From: Polytrichum commune
Taxonomy: Eukaryota; Streptophyta; Polytrichopsida; Polytrichales; Polytrichaceae
NCBI GenBank assembly: GCA_950295325.1
Contig: OX485803.1
Coordinates: forward strand, 72,803,554 to 72,867,553
DNA length: 64,000 nt
Direction: 5' to 3'
Below are positions 47,881 through 60,700 of this stretch, piece after piece (positions within the stretch are counted from its first letter, which is position 1; each line of letters starts with the position of its first letter). Position numbers and translations under genes: made by a program. The notes under the pieces are model-generated. The model searched no databases and was not told where the DNA came from. It saw only the letters and a program-made list of their open reading frames with translations.

Positions 47881-49083
47881 TTGAAGTTGCTTGTGATTTA
47901 TACGTCTAAGCAACCATGCTATTTTGGAAGGTGGCAGCCTCATGAGTATATTTGGTGGCACTCCAATAAAACACCTTGGATGAAGGGGGGTATATTTGAA
48001 GCTTGGATTTTGCAGCTCAATAATCAGTTCAAAAGCCAAAATCGAAAGGTGACTACATTTTTGGATAATGCATCTTCACATGTTGTTAGCTTTGCCAAAG
48101 TTGGTAAGTCTCGTGATTATTCAACCTTGGAATTAAGCAACATGATTTTGGTATTCCTTCCTCCCAATGTTACAAGCGTAGTTCAACCTTTGGATCAAGG
48201 TATAATAGCATCTTTCAAAATTCAATGCATGAAGAAAACTTTTGCAGTGGGTTTTATCACAACATGATGATGTTACATTGAAGGACTTAAGGAAGGTAGT
48301 GCCCAACATCAGACATGCTATCATGTCGAGTTATGAAGTATGGAGCGAGTTGGATGCACAAATATTCACGAATTGTTGGAGAATGGCTCGTATATTACTT
48401 GCAACATGGGATTTTAATTTTGCCCTAGTTGATGAAAGGGAGAACAATAAAATGAAAGAAGAATAAGATGAATTTGGTGCTTTGATTTTAAAGTTACAAT
48501 TGGATGATGATGAGATGTCAATCGAGACTTACATTTAGATGGAAGGGGAAGAGATTGATGAGCTAGAATTGAGTATTGATGAGTTGATGGATGTTGCTTT
48601 AGGAATCACTTATGCACAAGGCTTTGATGTTAATATTAATCTACATTCAATAGATGTGGATGATGTTGCTCCACCTATAGTAAAGCTTAGTGATGCTAAA
48701 CGTCATGCATCATTGTTGTTTAATTCTTATTAGACAACTCTTTACATTTTGGTGTTAATGAAATGATTAGTTTTCAAAATCTAGTAGGGAATTTAGATAA
48801 GATGACAATTGCTAACTTGGGTAGGCAACACCATAGATCTTTGAACTCCTATTTCAAGAGTTCTTGAGAATATTTGTATTTGTTTGGAATTATAAGTCGT
48901 TATTTCACACAATCTATATTGCTTAAACTCATTATATATATTTTAAAGCTCATATTGCTTATGTTTTTGTATTCCCTTGATAGTACAACAATTTTACATC
49001 GTTTGTCATATTAACAAGAATACGATGCCTCAATAATGCGACATTTTTGATGTTTCCCAAATGTGTCATACTAAAGAGGAGAA
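47881..49083 (+). pseudogene. pogo/Tigger-like DDE_1 transposase, 3' part, fused to the LINE
   Basis: The LINE frame runs without a break into LKLLVIYTSKQPCYFGRW, then WMKGGIFEAWILQLNNQFKS, FLDNASSHVV (second aspartate block) and MILVFLPPNVTSVVQPLDQG, the signature end of the DDE_1 catalytic core. After a frameshift near 48245 it continues HDDVTLKDLRKVVPNIRHAI and an acidic tail (48539-48733, MEGEEIDELELSIDELMDVA to APPIVKLSDAKRHASLL). The 3' end CAAATGTGTCATACTAAAGAGG (49058-49079) matches the terminal repeat of the element at 56447-56476 but lacks its outermost bases. The N-terminal DNA-binding half is missing. Confidence 0.82.
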
Positions 49084-49739
49084 CAATATGACATGAAAAA
49101 AATTCCCAATTTAAACAACACTTTTAGACATTTGACCAAAAAATGCATGATTTTAGTATATCAAGGCATTTTGTCCGTGTACTTGACCGTGCTTGCTCCC
49201 TCTATAGTGACATTTATTATCTATTAAGGACTCAAACAACTTGTGTGTTGGATTCTTGAGCATTAAAATGATGGCCTCTTCTAGCAACCAATTGTCACTC
49301 CAACGACCCATAACTTAGTTGTAGCATGGACAACACAAGTGACTCCCAATATAGATTATGAGGCTACCCAATTCGCGTAAGTAGATAGATGGTCACAAAT
49401 AGGATGAATGTGTAGCACATAATCAATCACCATCCTTTTTTATTTGAAATTAATTCCAAACACTTTGAAGTATTATTACTAAGAAGAAAAACAAATTGAT
49501 AGTATGTGATTGCAAGTGGATTACAAAGGTCAATAGTCGAGGTGAAGCACGTGTTATCTAAGAATATAAGCATGTTGGTCATGGCTTTTGTAACAAATTG
49601 GTCACCTCCAAATTCCAAAATCTTTATTAGTGTGCACCTTGGAGATTACCTCCAACATATTTTTTGTTGTTGTATAGAGGATTCCATTCATTGCAAGGTA
49701 TGCTAGAATCACGCAAAACACAAGCTAACGAAAGAAAGG
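49084..49739. other. Intergenic, no gene seen
   Basis: AT-rich DNA between the pogo remnant and the tandem array. No recognised coding or repeat feature. Confidence 0.5.
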
Positions 49740-50990
49740 AACAAATAACAATTGAAGGAAATGTACCTAAGGGATGGAATGTTGAAGATGGAGAGCATGT
49801 ACGTCTTTTCTAAGTCAATCTAAATCCTTTTAACAAAACTCACATGCATGCCGCTCTCCACTTCCCCTCTCATCTCCAACAACCCAAGCTTTCCACCCTC
49901 AAACTGACACCCTGCATACATCATACAACACAACTTCACCACCACAAATTAGTTCAATTATCTTGACAAATTTTGCCCACTCTCACATCACATGCATTTA
50001 GGCACACACTTAGGTGCACAAAAATCAAGAAAAACATAAGTGAAAGTAAGAAATATTGAAATTAAAGGAATATACTTAGGGAATGAAAACTTATGTTGGT
50101 GATGGAGAGCATGTACCCACCCTCCCCACATGCATGTCTCTCTTCACTTTCCTTCCCATCTCCAACGACTTCAAGCATGCACCCTACAAACTACATATGT
50201 CAACATAACTTTCACTTGCCCGATCTCATGTCATACACACAACTTAGTCACTTGCTACATGAGAATCAAACAAATACACAACCCCCATCAAAAAAGAAAA
50301 CGGATTGAAGAGAATATACCCATGGGATGGAATGTTGAAGATGGAAAGCATGTACCCACCCTTCTTCATAAGTGGGCGCTTTTCCTTTTATAAAACCCAC
50401 ATGCATGTGTCTTTGCACTTTCCATCCCATCTCCAACAACCTGAGCTTTCCACCCCCAAACCCATCACTCACATACAACATTGCTCAATGATTTTAACAA
50501 ACTTTGCACAATCTCATGTCACATGCACAAGTTAGACACTTATTTAGGCGGTCACTCAGGTTCGTGAGAATCAAGCAAAATGACACAAGCAAAGGAAAGA
50601 AAGAAAGGAAGGAAGATATGGGGATGAAGGGAACATACATAAGAGATGAAATGTTGATGATGGAGAGCGTGTACTCACCTTCCTTTGTAAGTTTTTTTTT
50701 GTTTTGTTTTTCCTCCTCTTTTACAAAATCCATATGCGTGCCTCTAATCACTTTCCATGTCATGTCCAACAACCCGAACTTGCTAACCTCAAACTCAACA
50801 TCTTGGTCACATATAACACTACTAAATTTTTTTGACAAAATTTTCCCAGTCTCATAAACGCGAGAATCGCACAAATCATGAGTGGAAGAAAAAAAGATTG
50901 AAAGAGAGAAATACTTAAGCAACTTATTATTATGGGAATGAAATGAAATTGATTGATTGAAAGTCCGGGAAGCCAAAAGGGCCAATGGGA
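49740..50990. repeat. Tandem array, four units of about 245-310 bp
   Basis: Units start near 49755, 50066, 50311 and 50620. Each opens with a variant of GGGATGGAATGTTGAAGATG then GAGAGCATGTACCCACC, and later has CACATGCATG, CATCCCATCTCCAACAACC and TCTCATGTCACATGCA. The opening word is partly the inverted complement of the middle word, so each unit can fold. Units are diverged, so the array is old. No open frame is shared. Confidence 0.75.
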
Positions 50991-51399
50991 CCCATAGTAC
51001 ATTCGGATGGTTGGCAAATCAACTAATTCTCTAGAGTGGTAGAGTGCGGTGGCCTCCGTGAGATAGAGACTAATGTCAACTTGATGGTCCAATTAGAAGA
51101 AAGACTTGAGGCTCTCTAAAACCACATTCTCAAATGATGATGGGAACTTATCTCCAATGAAGAGTTATGTAAGGGACATTCCAACACAAAATATGCCCCA
51201 TTTTCAACTACATTGAAAAAGAAAAAGTGACATGATATATTATCTCCAGGGTTAGGAAGAGTCATCCATCGTCCAGTTCCAATGGCAAGTCTATGGTGCG
51301 AGGTGCGGTAATTAACATAAGCAGCAATGGTCTTGGGAATGTACCAAAGGGAAGAGAATTGAATGGAATGTTGAAGATATTATGCCAAATGGCAGCCCT

Positions 51400-53128
51400 T
51401 GCTCCTTCCCTTATATCAAGTGTTGCTTTGATAAGAAGCCCACAACGTGCACGTCTGCCTCAGGCCTTCCCCGCCATAGCCACAAGAAGTCCCCGAGCTT
51501 CATACCGGCCAACCCTCCGCAGCGCCCTTGGCTCCACCGCCCCATTCTTGTCGCCCACCGATCGCAGCCCACCTTCTACATCCCGCATCGGCAGCCTCGG
51601 TAAACCCCCTCCCACCCGATTTCACCGCGATCCGCAGCGCTCTTCTTTACTGCACCATGTGTGACATGAGGAAGAGTAAGTAGAGTTACTAGGCAGATTT
51701 GGTTGCCCTGTGTTCTGTCGATCGTGTTGGTATGCGACTCCTCGAATCTTACATGTTTTCGAGGCATTGACGGATGCTTTTGCAGCGTTCTGGAGAGCTG
51801 TGTGCATGAGTAAGGATGAGTAGATTCGTCGTATTTGTCTTGTCTCTTTTCATATGTGGACACTGAGTTTTTTTCTTGGTGTTGTGTGCATGGCGAGGGA
51901 AGAGTAATTGTTACTAGATTTTTCTTCCTTGTGTTGGGTTGTTTTCTTTTTCCATGGAATACAATGTGCCCGATCGCACAGTATTGTCCACATTTGGCTT
52001 CTGTGTCCTTTGTATGCTTCCACATGGCCACGAGAGAGGTGGAATATTGTTCACCACATTGATGTGTGCATGCGTGAGAAGGAGGAGGGTTTTATTAGAT
52101 GTGGCATCCTTGTGTTTGCTCGTCTTTCACGTTTGTGCAATGTGGCTTGAGGTGTTATCCCGAAGTTCGGCAGGCGTCTCATCAAATTCTAATGTTCATA
52201 AGACATTTCGGATGTTGTACATGTCACTGGTGCTGTGTTTATGTCCGTATAGGTGAGAGGATTGGTTTTTTTGTGTTGTCTCGTCTTCCTCCCGTGGCCA
52301 ATGAGTTATGTACATGGGCGTGACCGCAGAATTGAGTGGATGTCCATGCTTTAGAGTAGCATATGTGTTTGTTACCTCTAAATACTCGGGGAAGGTCTCG
52401 TACGTTTTTAGCGGAACCGAAGACGTGCATCTTTGTGAGGTTATGTAGGGTTAGTAGAGTTGATCAGAGATCAGTCTATATTCAGCAAGGATTCCTACGG
52501 ATCTAGTGTTGTATTTGGATCTAGACTACATGGTTGAAGAAGTATGTGCTATGGTAGAAACATTGGAAGTCCTTCTCGTCTTATTCCATTTTTATAACAT
52601 GAACTGAATTCCAGGTTTTGTGAAATCCTAAATTGTTAAGGTTGACATAGTGCACTCGAGAGTGTATTCTTTCTGTTTTAGTTGAGTTCGGCAGGGAACT
52701 GTTAGTTATCATGTCTTGCAGGCAGAGTTGAGAATGAACCAATGTAGAAGTCATCCGACCTCTTTTTCAGTATTACCGTTTCTTCTGTTGTCATTATTAA
52801 ATTCTTAACATGGTAAAGGGCTAGTTCTGCTTCCTGTACTTCAGCCTCTGTATGGTTCACTGGCGTCTAGTGTCTAGGACAAGTTGTACAAACTGAAACT
52901 TCCATCGTTAGTTTCATCAGATACAAGGCATTCAAATAGGAGACGGATTTGTGATATTTCCAACAGATTTATCCGGTTAAAATCACTTTTGTCCAGTAGT
53001 GTTGTATTGTAGTCATGTCGAGCGTCACAACGTTGGTGTCGATCTGAAAGCCCCTTTTGTTGTCATTGAATCGTGGGCGTTCTTTCTTTGTTTGAATGTC
53101 TCTTTTCTCAGGTATATTTGAAGGAGAA
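51400..53128 (+). promoter_or_regulatory. Promoter, leader exon and probable leader intron of the reductase gene
   Basis: A GC-rich island at about 51410-51660 ends in a donor-like GCCTCG|GTAAAC near 51600. A good acceptor CTTTTCTCAG lies at about 53111, 18 bp before the ATG. Together they suggest a non-coding first exon and a leader intron of about 1.5 kb, common in plants. The 123-codon frame at 51293-51664 is then leader sequence. The T-rich DNA between is intron-like. Confidence 0.5.
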
Positions 53129-55033
53129 ATGGAGCAGAAGACAATCACGCTTAACAGCGGGCACAAGATGCCAGTGCTGGGTTTAGGGGTTTGGCGCGCT
53201 GATCCCGGGGTCATCCACAATGCTATCTTGGAGGCTCTGAAACTGGGCTACCGCCACTTCGATTGTGCCGGTATTTCTTCTTCCCAATAATTTTCAGCAG
53301 TTTTTACAATGTAAATAATATGTGCTGTACTTTTCCTGGATGAGGCTTTACCCATGGTGAATGTGCATTGTTCAGTTGTAGCGATGCGAATTGTAGACCA
53401 ATGTCTCTGCTTGTGGCAGAGATGACGCATAGATTGAAAATGATGCCTTTGTATTATATTTTGTGCAGCTGACTACAAGAATGAGAAGGAAGTCGGAGTT
53501 GCTCTTGCAGAGGGCATGAAGATGGGCCTAGCTAAGCGTGAGGAGCTTTTCATTACCACCAAAGTATGTTTCTTTCTGTCATTTTTTTTTGGGATGTGCT
53601 GGGTCTGCACTTTGACATGGCATTTTAGCATAAGTACTTCCATTTAGTATGTTGTTTTGCTAATTTTCACCGAATTTTCATCGCAGCTCTGGAATTCTGA
53701 CCATGGCCATGTCAAGGAAGCGTGCAAAGATAGTCTGAAGAATCTCCAGTTGGAATACCTGGACCTTTACTTAGTTCACTTCCCAATTGCAACCCGTCAC
53801 ACAGGTATGTGGCAGAGCAACTTGTGAATTGAATTGTAGGGGCTTCAGTTGCGTCCAGTTATTAATTTGCTTGGGTTGTATACTTATTGCTTGATTTGTC
53901 ATAATATACATAGAAGTTGGTTGCAAATAAAAATTCCTTGATGATCTGGATCCGAAACTATTGTTAAATTTGACGTCTCAATGAAAATGAAATAAAAGAT
54001 GCGGATTTATTTTCTGTGTATGTCTATTCAATCAAATTCTTTGTTCTTGCTTTTTCAGGTGTTGGTACCACAGACAGTGCCATAGGTGACGATGGCGTTC
54101 TAGATATCGATGTTACTATCTCGAATGAAACAACCTGGCATGCAATGGAGGAACTCGTGGGAGCTGGTCTTGCCAAAAGCATTGGCATCAGGTTTTCATC
54201 TCCTAATTGCGCATGTTATATTCTCATTTTGCAGATCTCAAGATTGCATTTGCTTTTGCAATTTGATGGCATTTCTTCAGTTCTAACAAGAATTGATGGA
54301 GAAGTTTGTAGCATTACTTAATCCTGTTTTGTCTGTCATTAAATTCAACCATTGAAGAGATCAAATTATGTTATATTGGACAATTTCAGTGTTCTGTTGA
54401 GGTGCTTACAAGTATTTATGGCTCAAAGTGGATTGAAGCGTTTTGACATGTTTTGTTCCTTTGCAGCAACTTTGATGTAATAATGACTCGGGATTGTCTA
54501 GCATACTCGAAGATCAAGCCAGCTGTTAACCAGATTGAAACTCATCCTTATTTCCAGCGTGAATCACTTGTTAATTTCTGCATGAAGCACGGTGTTTCTA
54601 TTACTGCACACACTCCTCTTGGTGGTGGAGCGGCCAATGTTGAAATGTTCAAGTCTATTTCAGCTCTCGAAGACCCTGTTCTCCAGGTTTTTAACTTTCT
54701 GACTGACTGATTTACTTACAAGTTTACCATAATTGGGTTCACTTGATTGAGTGAAATTGCTGTTCTGAATGCAAAGTATTGATAATCTGACAAACCTTGC
54801 AGGGCATTGCGAAGAAATACAACAAAACCTCTGCTCAAATTGCACTCCGGTGGGGAATCCAGCGAAACACTGTAGTTATTCCAAAATCAGACAAGGTTCA
54901 CAGACTGAAGGAGAATATGGATGTGTTTGATTTTGAGCTGTCAGAGGAGGACATGAAGTCTATCAAGGGCATGGACAAGTGCCTTCGAACCAACCAGCCC
55001 TCATGCTTCTGGAACATCGATCTGTTTGCTTAG
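53129..55033 (+). CDS. NADPH-dependent aldose-6-phosphate (mannose-6-phosphate-type) reductase
   Basis: Aldo-keto reductase that should reduce a hexose 6-phosphate to a sugar-alcohol phosphate in the cytosol, as the celery and rosaceous plant enzymes do. Exons 53129-53270, 53469-53563, 53687-53804, 54059-54191, 54467-54686, 54803-55033 join in phase with GT-AG borders to 312 residues, against about 309-310 for the family. The catalytic tetrad is visible: D45 and Y50 in FDCAADYKNE, K79 in ITTKLWNS, H110 in LYLVHFPIA. GLGVWR lies near the N-terminus. The cofactor region includes VVIPKSDKVHRLKENMDVFD, and the family-specific end is FWNIDLFA. The start is the first ATG after a probable leader intron. 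Whether the substrate is mannose-, glucose- or another 6-phosphate cannot be read from sequence. Confidence 0.94.
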
Positions 55034-55790
55034 ATTAAGCTTGTGGTACAACACTTGGGGGGTTGTGGGTATACTAGAAGATGGGAGTGGGAAGGCAATC
55101 TATCATGTATTCACTACTGTGTCATGATGATGTTGTGTATCATGACATGCAAGTTGGACGATGATGTATGGCAAGTCTAAGCGGCCATTGCCACTGAAAT
55201 CCCTGTGTTGAAACATGCCAAATTTTGCTAGCGAACACTTCAATATGATTTCGATCTATGACTTTGATTTTGTTGCCTTCTGAATATGAAGTGCAATTGA
55301 TGTAGAGCAAATGTTTGAATATGCCCATTGTGCTGTGTCCCCTTTTTTGGCAAAGAGAAATAATTGTCTTCAACAGTGACTAGGTCTAAAGCTGTCCGGC
55401 TATAACGGTATCGTTTGGACATAATGTTTTCTACTTTTAAGTTGTGCAGACTGTTTTGGAAGTTATGGAGTGGACGGTACCTTCTGCCTTCAATCTGTCA
55501 CTACTATATCTTGAACAACGATATCAAAATACTTTGGAAGATCTGTTTTCCCATGTTGATGAAACGTAAACATTCGATTGACTGTGTTTTCACGTCGCTT
55601 GTGTTTGAATGTTTCGGTGAATCACTTAATCCTTAGGTGATGGCATCTATAGTAGATACTTTGGTGGGTTTAGGGGTTTAGGGTCCATGGGTTTGGGGTG
55701 ATCCATTTCATTTGTTGATTGTTTCTTTGTTCAGTCCTCAATATGACTCTTGATAATATGGCAACCTTCATATAACTACACGAAGTTTTG
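55034..55790. other. Reductase 3' UTR and flank, telomere-like motif
   Basis: Directly downstream of the stop, so the first few hundred bases are probably 3' UTR. At 55666-55702 there is GGGTTTAGGGGTTTAGGGTC and a TTTGGGG variant, a short degenerate telomere-like run. No gene seen. Confidence 0.5.
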
Positions 55791-55804
55791 TAAATCAAAC
55801 TTTC

Positions 55805-56478
55805 TAGTTAAAAATCTACCTCTACAATACGTCCGTGACATTGTTAATACGACACTCCTACACCTAAAAATCCCATATTATAGAGGCAATAAACGCACAG
55901 ACGGCCGGTTTTAAACATGTATAAGTTAATATTAAATTTGTGTAACTTTCATAATTGAAAGTGGATAAAATAAAATCTAAATGATGTTGAAACATGGGAA
56001 ATAAGGGAACTAGGTTCTCTATCCCAAAATCTAATCAAGTGACTCTTGGACTCTTTAGATGTTAATGAGAGACCTCCACCTATTGTGAAACTTGCAGATG
56101 CTCAATATCATGCTCAATTATTATCTACATTTTGTATGGACAACCCATTAGAGTGTAGTCCTGCAGATGTAATGAATATACTGGGCATATCACAGTAGCT
56201 CCATAAGATTGCTAATTTGAAATGGCAACATCAACGGACGATTGATTTCTTCTTCAAGTTCACATAAGTTTCATAAGAGAAATTTACATTTTTGTTAAGA
56301 CATTTGAAAGAATATTTATTTTTTATATGTGGCAAAATATCTAATGTGTATTTTCATGAAGTACCTTGTTATTATGATAAAAAGGTCCAATTTGTCATAT
56401 TATTGAATATGTGGCATCTCGATAATACGATGGTTTTCTCATTTCGCAAATGTGTCATATTAAAGAGGTAGGACTGTA
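55805..56478 (+). mobile_element. Internally deleted pogo/Tigger-like element
   Basis: The right end (56447-56476) on the opposite strand starts CAGTCCTACCTCTTTAATAT and is followed by TA, the usual pogo/Tigger arrangement. A weaker left end (AATCTACCTCTACAATACGT near 55809) resembles it. The interior encodes the transposase C-terminus: LDVNERPPPIVKLADAQYHA to MNILGISQ, stop, HKIANLKWQHQRTIDFFFKF (56051-56268). This matches the tail of the copy at 48650-48870 (IDVDDVAPPIVKLSDAKRHA). The catalytic core is missing. Confidence 0.75.
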
Positions 56479-57780
56479 CTAGCAATTCAAAGTGGATTTG
56501 GAAGCCATAGGATTCAAAATGTTTGAATCGTATCTCATTTTCTTATGGAATTCTAAAGTGAAAAGTTCCCATGATTGTCTCATTGTAGTGACATTGGGGC
56601 ATCCATTTGTGCTACCCATGGGATAAATTTCCTCTTCAGTAACCTATTACAATCTTGTTTGGCGCCTCATGATTGTGAGAATTAGAGACCACAAGTTACA
56701 AGTAAAATTGTTGAAATCCATTTTGTTTATGATTACATATTATGCTTGTTTCCATAACTTATATACACTTTATATTTTTAATAACGTGCAATACAAAGAA
56801 ATTTCCATGTGTGCACATGGATCACGCTATGCCTCCATTTGGTTTATATTTTTCAGGAAGCAATTAATTATGCCTCCTGTAGATTATACCCTTAATTCTA
56901 GGTGTCCAAAATAAGTCACAAATTGAAAGAAGTAAGCTACTTGACAAGACATCTTGGAATACATATAAAATGAACACAAATTGCAAATTCTAGCATACAT
57001 GACATATATGAGCACTTTGATCACTTCAGCAACCAACCACCCTATTGTTTATCTAATTTAATGTTGCCCACATTATTCAACATTAGCTGATGGAAATGAG
57101 CTTGCAATCACCCAAGTGATGCTTGCTAATGCAAAAAATGAGTCGAAAAGACAACACTACCTAATTAATATGGCACATCAATTTAATCCCACAGTAGAGT
57201 GTAGTGAACCTACACGAATGTCAGTCTTCATGTTTTGAAATACATAAGGACATTCTTTGCAGGTCCTCTGGAAGAAAGAAATTGAAACAACAACATAATG
57301 TACCAAAGCAAATTAGAGGCCTTTCCCCTCATGTTGGTAACAAAAATATGAGTGGGGAGATCGACTGCTAGTTACACATGAGCTGGTTGAGTTTGAGAAT
57401 TAACCAGTTTAAGTTCAAGACTTTAGCCAAATCGCCAATCATTTTAGAGGAATCTGAGAATATATCTACAATTAATAAAGGAAAACTGAAAGATATTAAC
57501 ATGTAACTGGTTGGACTTGGAAACACTTGGATCTTGATTCTTGACCAATTTTGCCAAAATTCTCCTAGACACTGACACAGATTGATCAGAAATTTATACA
57601 TGCTTTATTGGTTATCTTTCAATACTATCACAAATATCATAGAGCGACCTGCAAAGACATACTAATAAACAGTGAATACACTTGCAAGGACAGGATAAAA
57701 TCCTGGAATTTGGAACATTAGTGGAAGGGGTATCCTATTTCACCCTGCTTTTGAGTATAGCTGGGAGCTTAGGTTCTATC
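56479..57780. other. Intergenic / CYP65 3' flank, no gene seen
   Basis: AT-rich. The part next to 57780 is probably the 3' UTR of the minus-strand CYP65 gene. Nothing else is recognised. Confidence 0.5.
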
Positions 57781-60700
57781 CTACCAATTGGAAAAATCCT
57801 TAAACTGAACACCATTGTCAACTTTCTTTCGTTTGCTTGGTACATTTATCCCGAAGCTATCTTCCTCAGTTATTCCACCAGCTTTTTGTGCATTTGCAGT
57901 CAGAGCAGTTCTCATATATTTACCCACCCCTGTACCACGGGCTACAGGTGTTGTTCCTAAGGCTGGATTACTATACCAACTGCCCAATTTTTCAGCATCT
58001 TCATCAACAGTAGCAGATTTTGCTGCTGCCTCTTCTTGTGCCTTCTTCTCTTCTTCCTCAAGCTCTGCATATGGATTAACAAAAATTGTAACTCGTAAAA
58101 TTTTGATCTCCTCCACTGGCCGGTCATCATTGTCCACAGGGACTTTCTCCATTGCTGAGAGGGTCTCCAAACCCCCCACAACACGACCAAACACAGTGTG
58201 CTTGTAATTGAGGTGTGCTGCTGACTTATACAAGAAATAGAACTGTGAGCCATTGGTGTGAGCACCACTGTTGGCCATACTCAATACACCCCTCTCACTA
58301 TGCAACACCTTGGAGTTCAGTTCGTCTTTGAATGGCTTGCCCCATATTGACTCTCCGCCTCGTCCTGTACCAGTGGGATCACCCCCTTGAATCATAAAGT
58401 TCTTGATGCTTCGGTGAAAAACCACATTGTCATAATAGCCTCGTTCACACAGGGTGATGAAATTCTCACACGTGCGGGGGGTGATATCACAATGGAGCTC
58501 AAGGTTGAGATCCCCATGGGATGTATGCATGCGCACGTAGCCTTTCTTCTTTGGATTCCTCTCTGCTTGCACATACTCAAACTCATTCTTTGTAACTGGA
58601 TCATACGAGGTCGAGGTGAAGGACCGTGATGCTGCACCTGACGTGTATTTGCTCTTTACCTGATATAAGAAACAAACCTTGTGTTAAGAATGCTAAGATA
58701 TGACATGTCAATCTAAATTGTGAGTGCTTGTTATATAACCCATCAGAAGATGCCCAGAAAAATATGCTCACATCTGATGCTTCATAAGGAAGCACAGCAT
58801 AAGCACCAAAGTGTACCATGGACTTATTTCTAACCCCTTAAGGTCTGTGGTCTAATCATGCTAACTGATATGATACCCATTTGAAGCTGTCCAAACTTAA
58901 AAGGGTTATATCAGGAATGAATCAGCAGTTGTCTATTGGAGCAACATGGCGGGGAAGAATTATTACCAGTCTTGTGTTCACAGGAACAAGTGAACCAGCG
59001 GCATGAGCAGCAACATGTGCAGCATTTTTTTCTGATGAGCCTGCCAGAGCAGCTGCAGCACTACGGCCATTTATTGCTGCTGATGCAATATCAACAATAC
59101 TCAATGCTGCTTTGGGCTCCTCTTTCTTTTCTGCCTCTGGATTGTCAATTGCTGCCTGGAGATCCAAAAAATAGACAAATGCTCTATAAAAGGATGCAAC
59201 CGGATCTTTGACTTTCTAATTGCCAAGTTATTGGACTACAGCAGCCTAAGTTTATGATGTGCAAGTTCAGTGATGATAACCAATTTGACCTTAGCACCTT
59301 CCACAAATGTCAGAACTACCAAGAACTGTTGCAAACAAAACTATGAAGTCCTGATGGGATGGCATACCTGCTTTGCTGCATTTAGAGTGGCAACAGCAGC
59401 TGCATGTTCACGCTGAGCCTTCCCTCCACCTCCTCCCACTGCAGCCATTTCTCTACCCTTTGCAGTCCCCAACTCTTTCAACATACGCCTTGTGTCATCA
59501 GACATGTTGATGTTGTAGGTAGGATCTTCTCGTAGTAGTCTGAGCTCCTCATCTTCAATATGGATGTCTTTTTTCACATGATCAAAGTCAGAGAGCACCT
59601 TCACATCTAGTGCATTTGGATCCTGCCAAAGTCCACGAACACATAATGTTTCTGAAGGCAATACATGTAACTGGGAATGCATACCTTACATATAAAGGGA
59701 GTAGTATATTAAGATCCTAGTCAGTTTTGTGTAGGCACTGACCTGGATAGTGATAAGATCCTCCTTACTGAAAGGTTCATCCGTAAGCAGCTCCTTCCAT
59801 ATCTTTGGCTTGATATTTAATTCCCGGATTGCCTCATATGAGAAAACGTTTCCCGTCTTCTTGACAGCCACAATATGTGTAAATTCGGTGAAAACTTTGT
59901 GGAGCACTGGACACTGGTATTCGCCATCTCCATTCTTGTGAAAGTGGAGCTTAATGAGATCTTTCACAGCCAGTGGAAGGCCAGTCACAGGGTTTTTCTT
60001 GAATTTTGTGATATAGGGAACAATATTCCTGCAAACATCGTATCAAGAACAGTGTCAGATATAATGTTCGTTTTGCTATAAGTATGATCATCCAGCTCAT
60101 AGTGTTGGCAGATATTGCACTGCTGTAGATACATGTAGTTAAACCACAAGTATTTACTCTACACGTGTTTACTCTACACAGTACTAATGGGTTAGAACAA
60201 GGATGATACTTCAGCTTTTTGTTCATGTCAGAATCTTCTCTTGTGTAGATAGCAGAGCTTGAACAAGAATATCCAAGATCCCAATTCACAATCAATGACC
60301 CTGGGCCAAGCTAACATTTCTATCAATAGCCACAGTTCAAATTATCTTGATATATGGGATATATGCCTCTACAAACGGCTTCAATTTAGGGCTCACTCCA
60401 GAGACAGTCTGCAATCAGTACACTGAAAAGTAATCTCAACACCACATTATTAACCTGCAAACCTACACTCTCTGCTCAGGTTTCCCACTTGAACCAATCC
60501 ACATGTTTGTGAAAGGCGCTTAATGTAGAACCATTCTGACTCATGATAAGTTAATAAAATCAGTTCTCGGCAAATGCACCATGGTATACCACCCAAACAT
60601 TATAAGCCCCAGAGGATGTGCGCTTCCCCAGGCGTGGGCAGACGTGAGAGAAAATTCTCGCGTACCTCTCATACATCCAATATAAAAACTTGACCCCCTA

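Noticed and set aside
51293..51664. 123-codon frame ahead of the reductase
   Set aside because: GC-rich, Pro/Ser/Arg-rich translation without a known domain, ending near a donor site. Better explained as promoter and leader exon of the reductase gene.
52239..53095. Short frames between the leader exon and the reductase ATG
   Set aside because: T-rich, intron-like sequence between a good donor near 51600 and a good acceptor near 53111.
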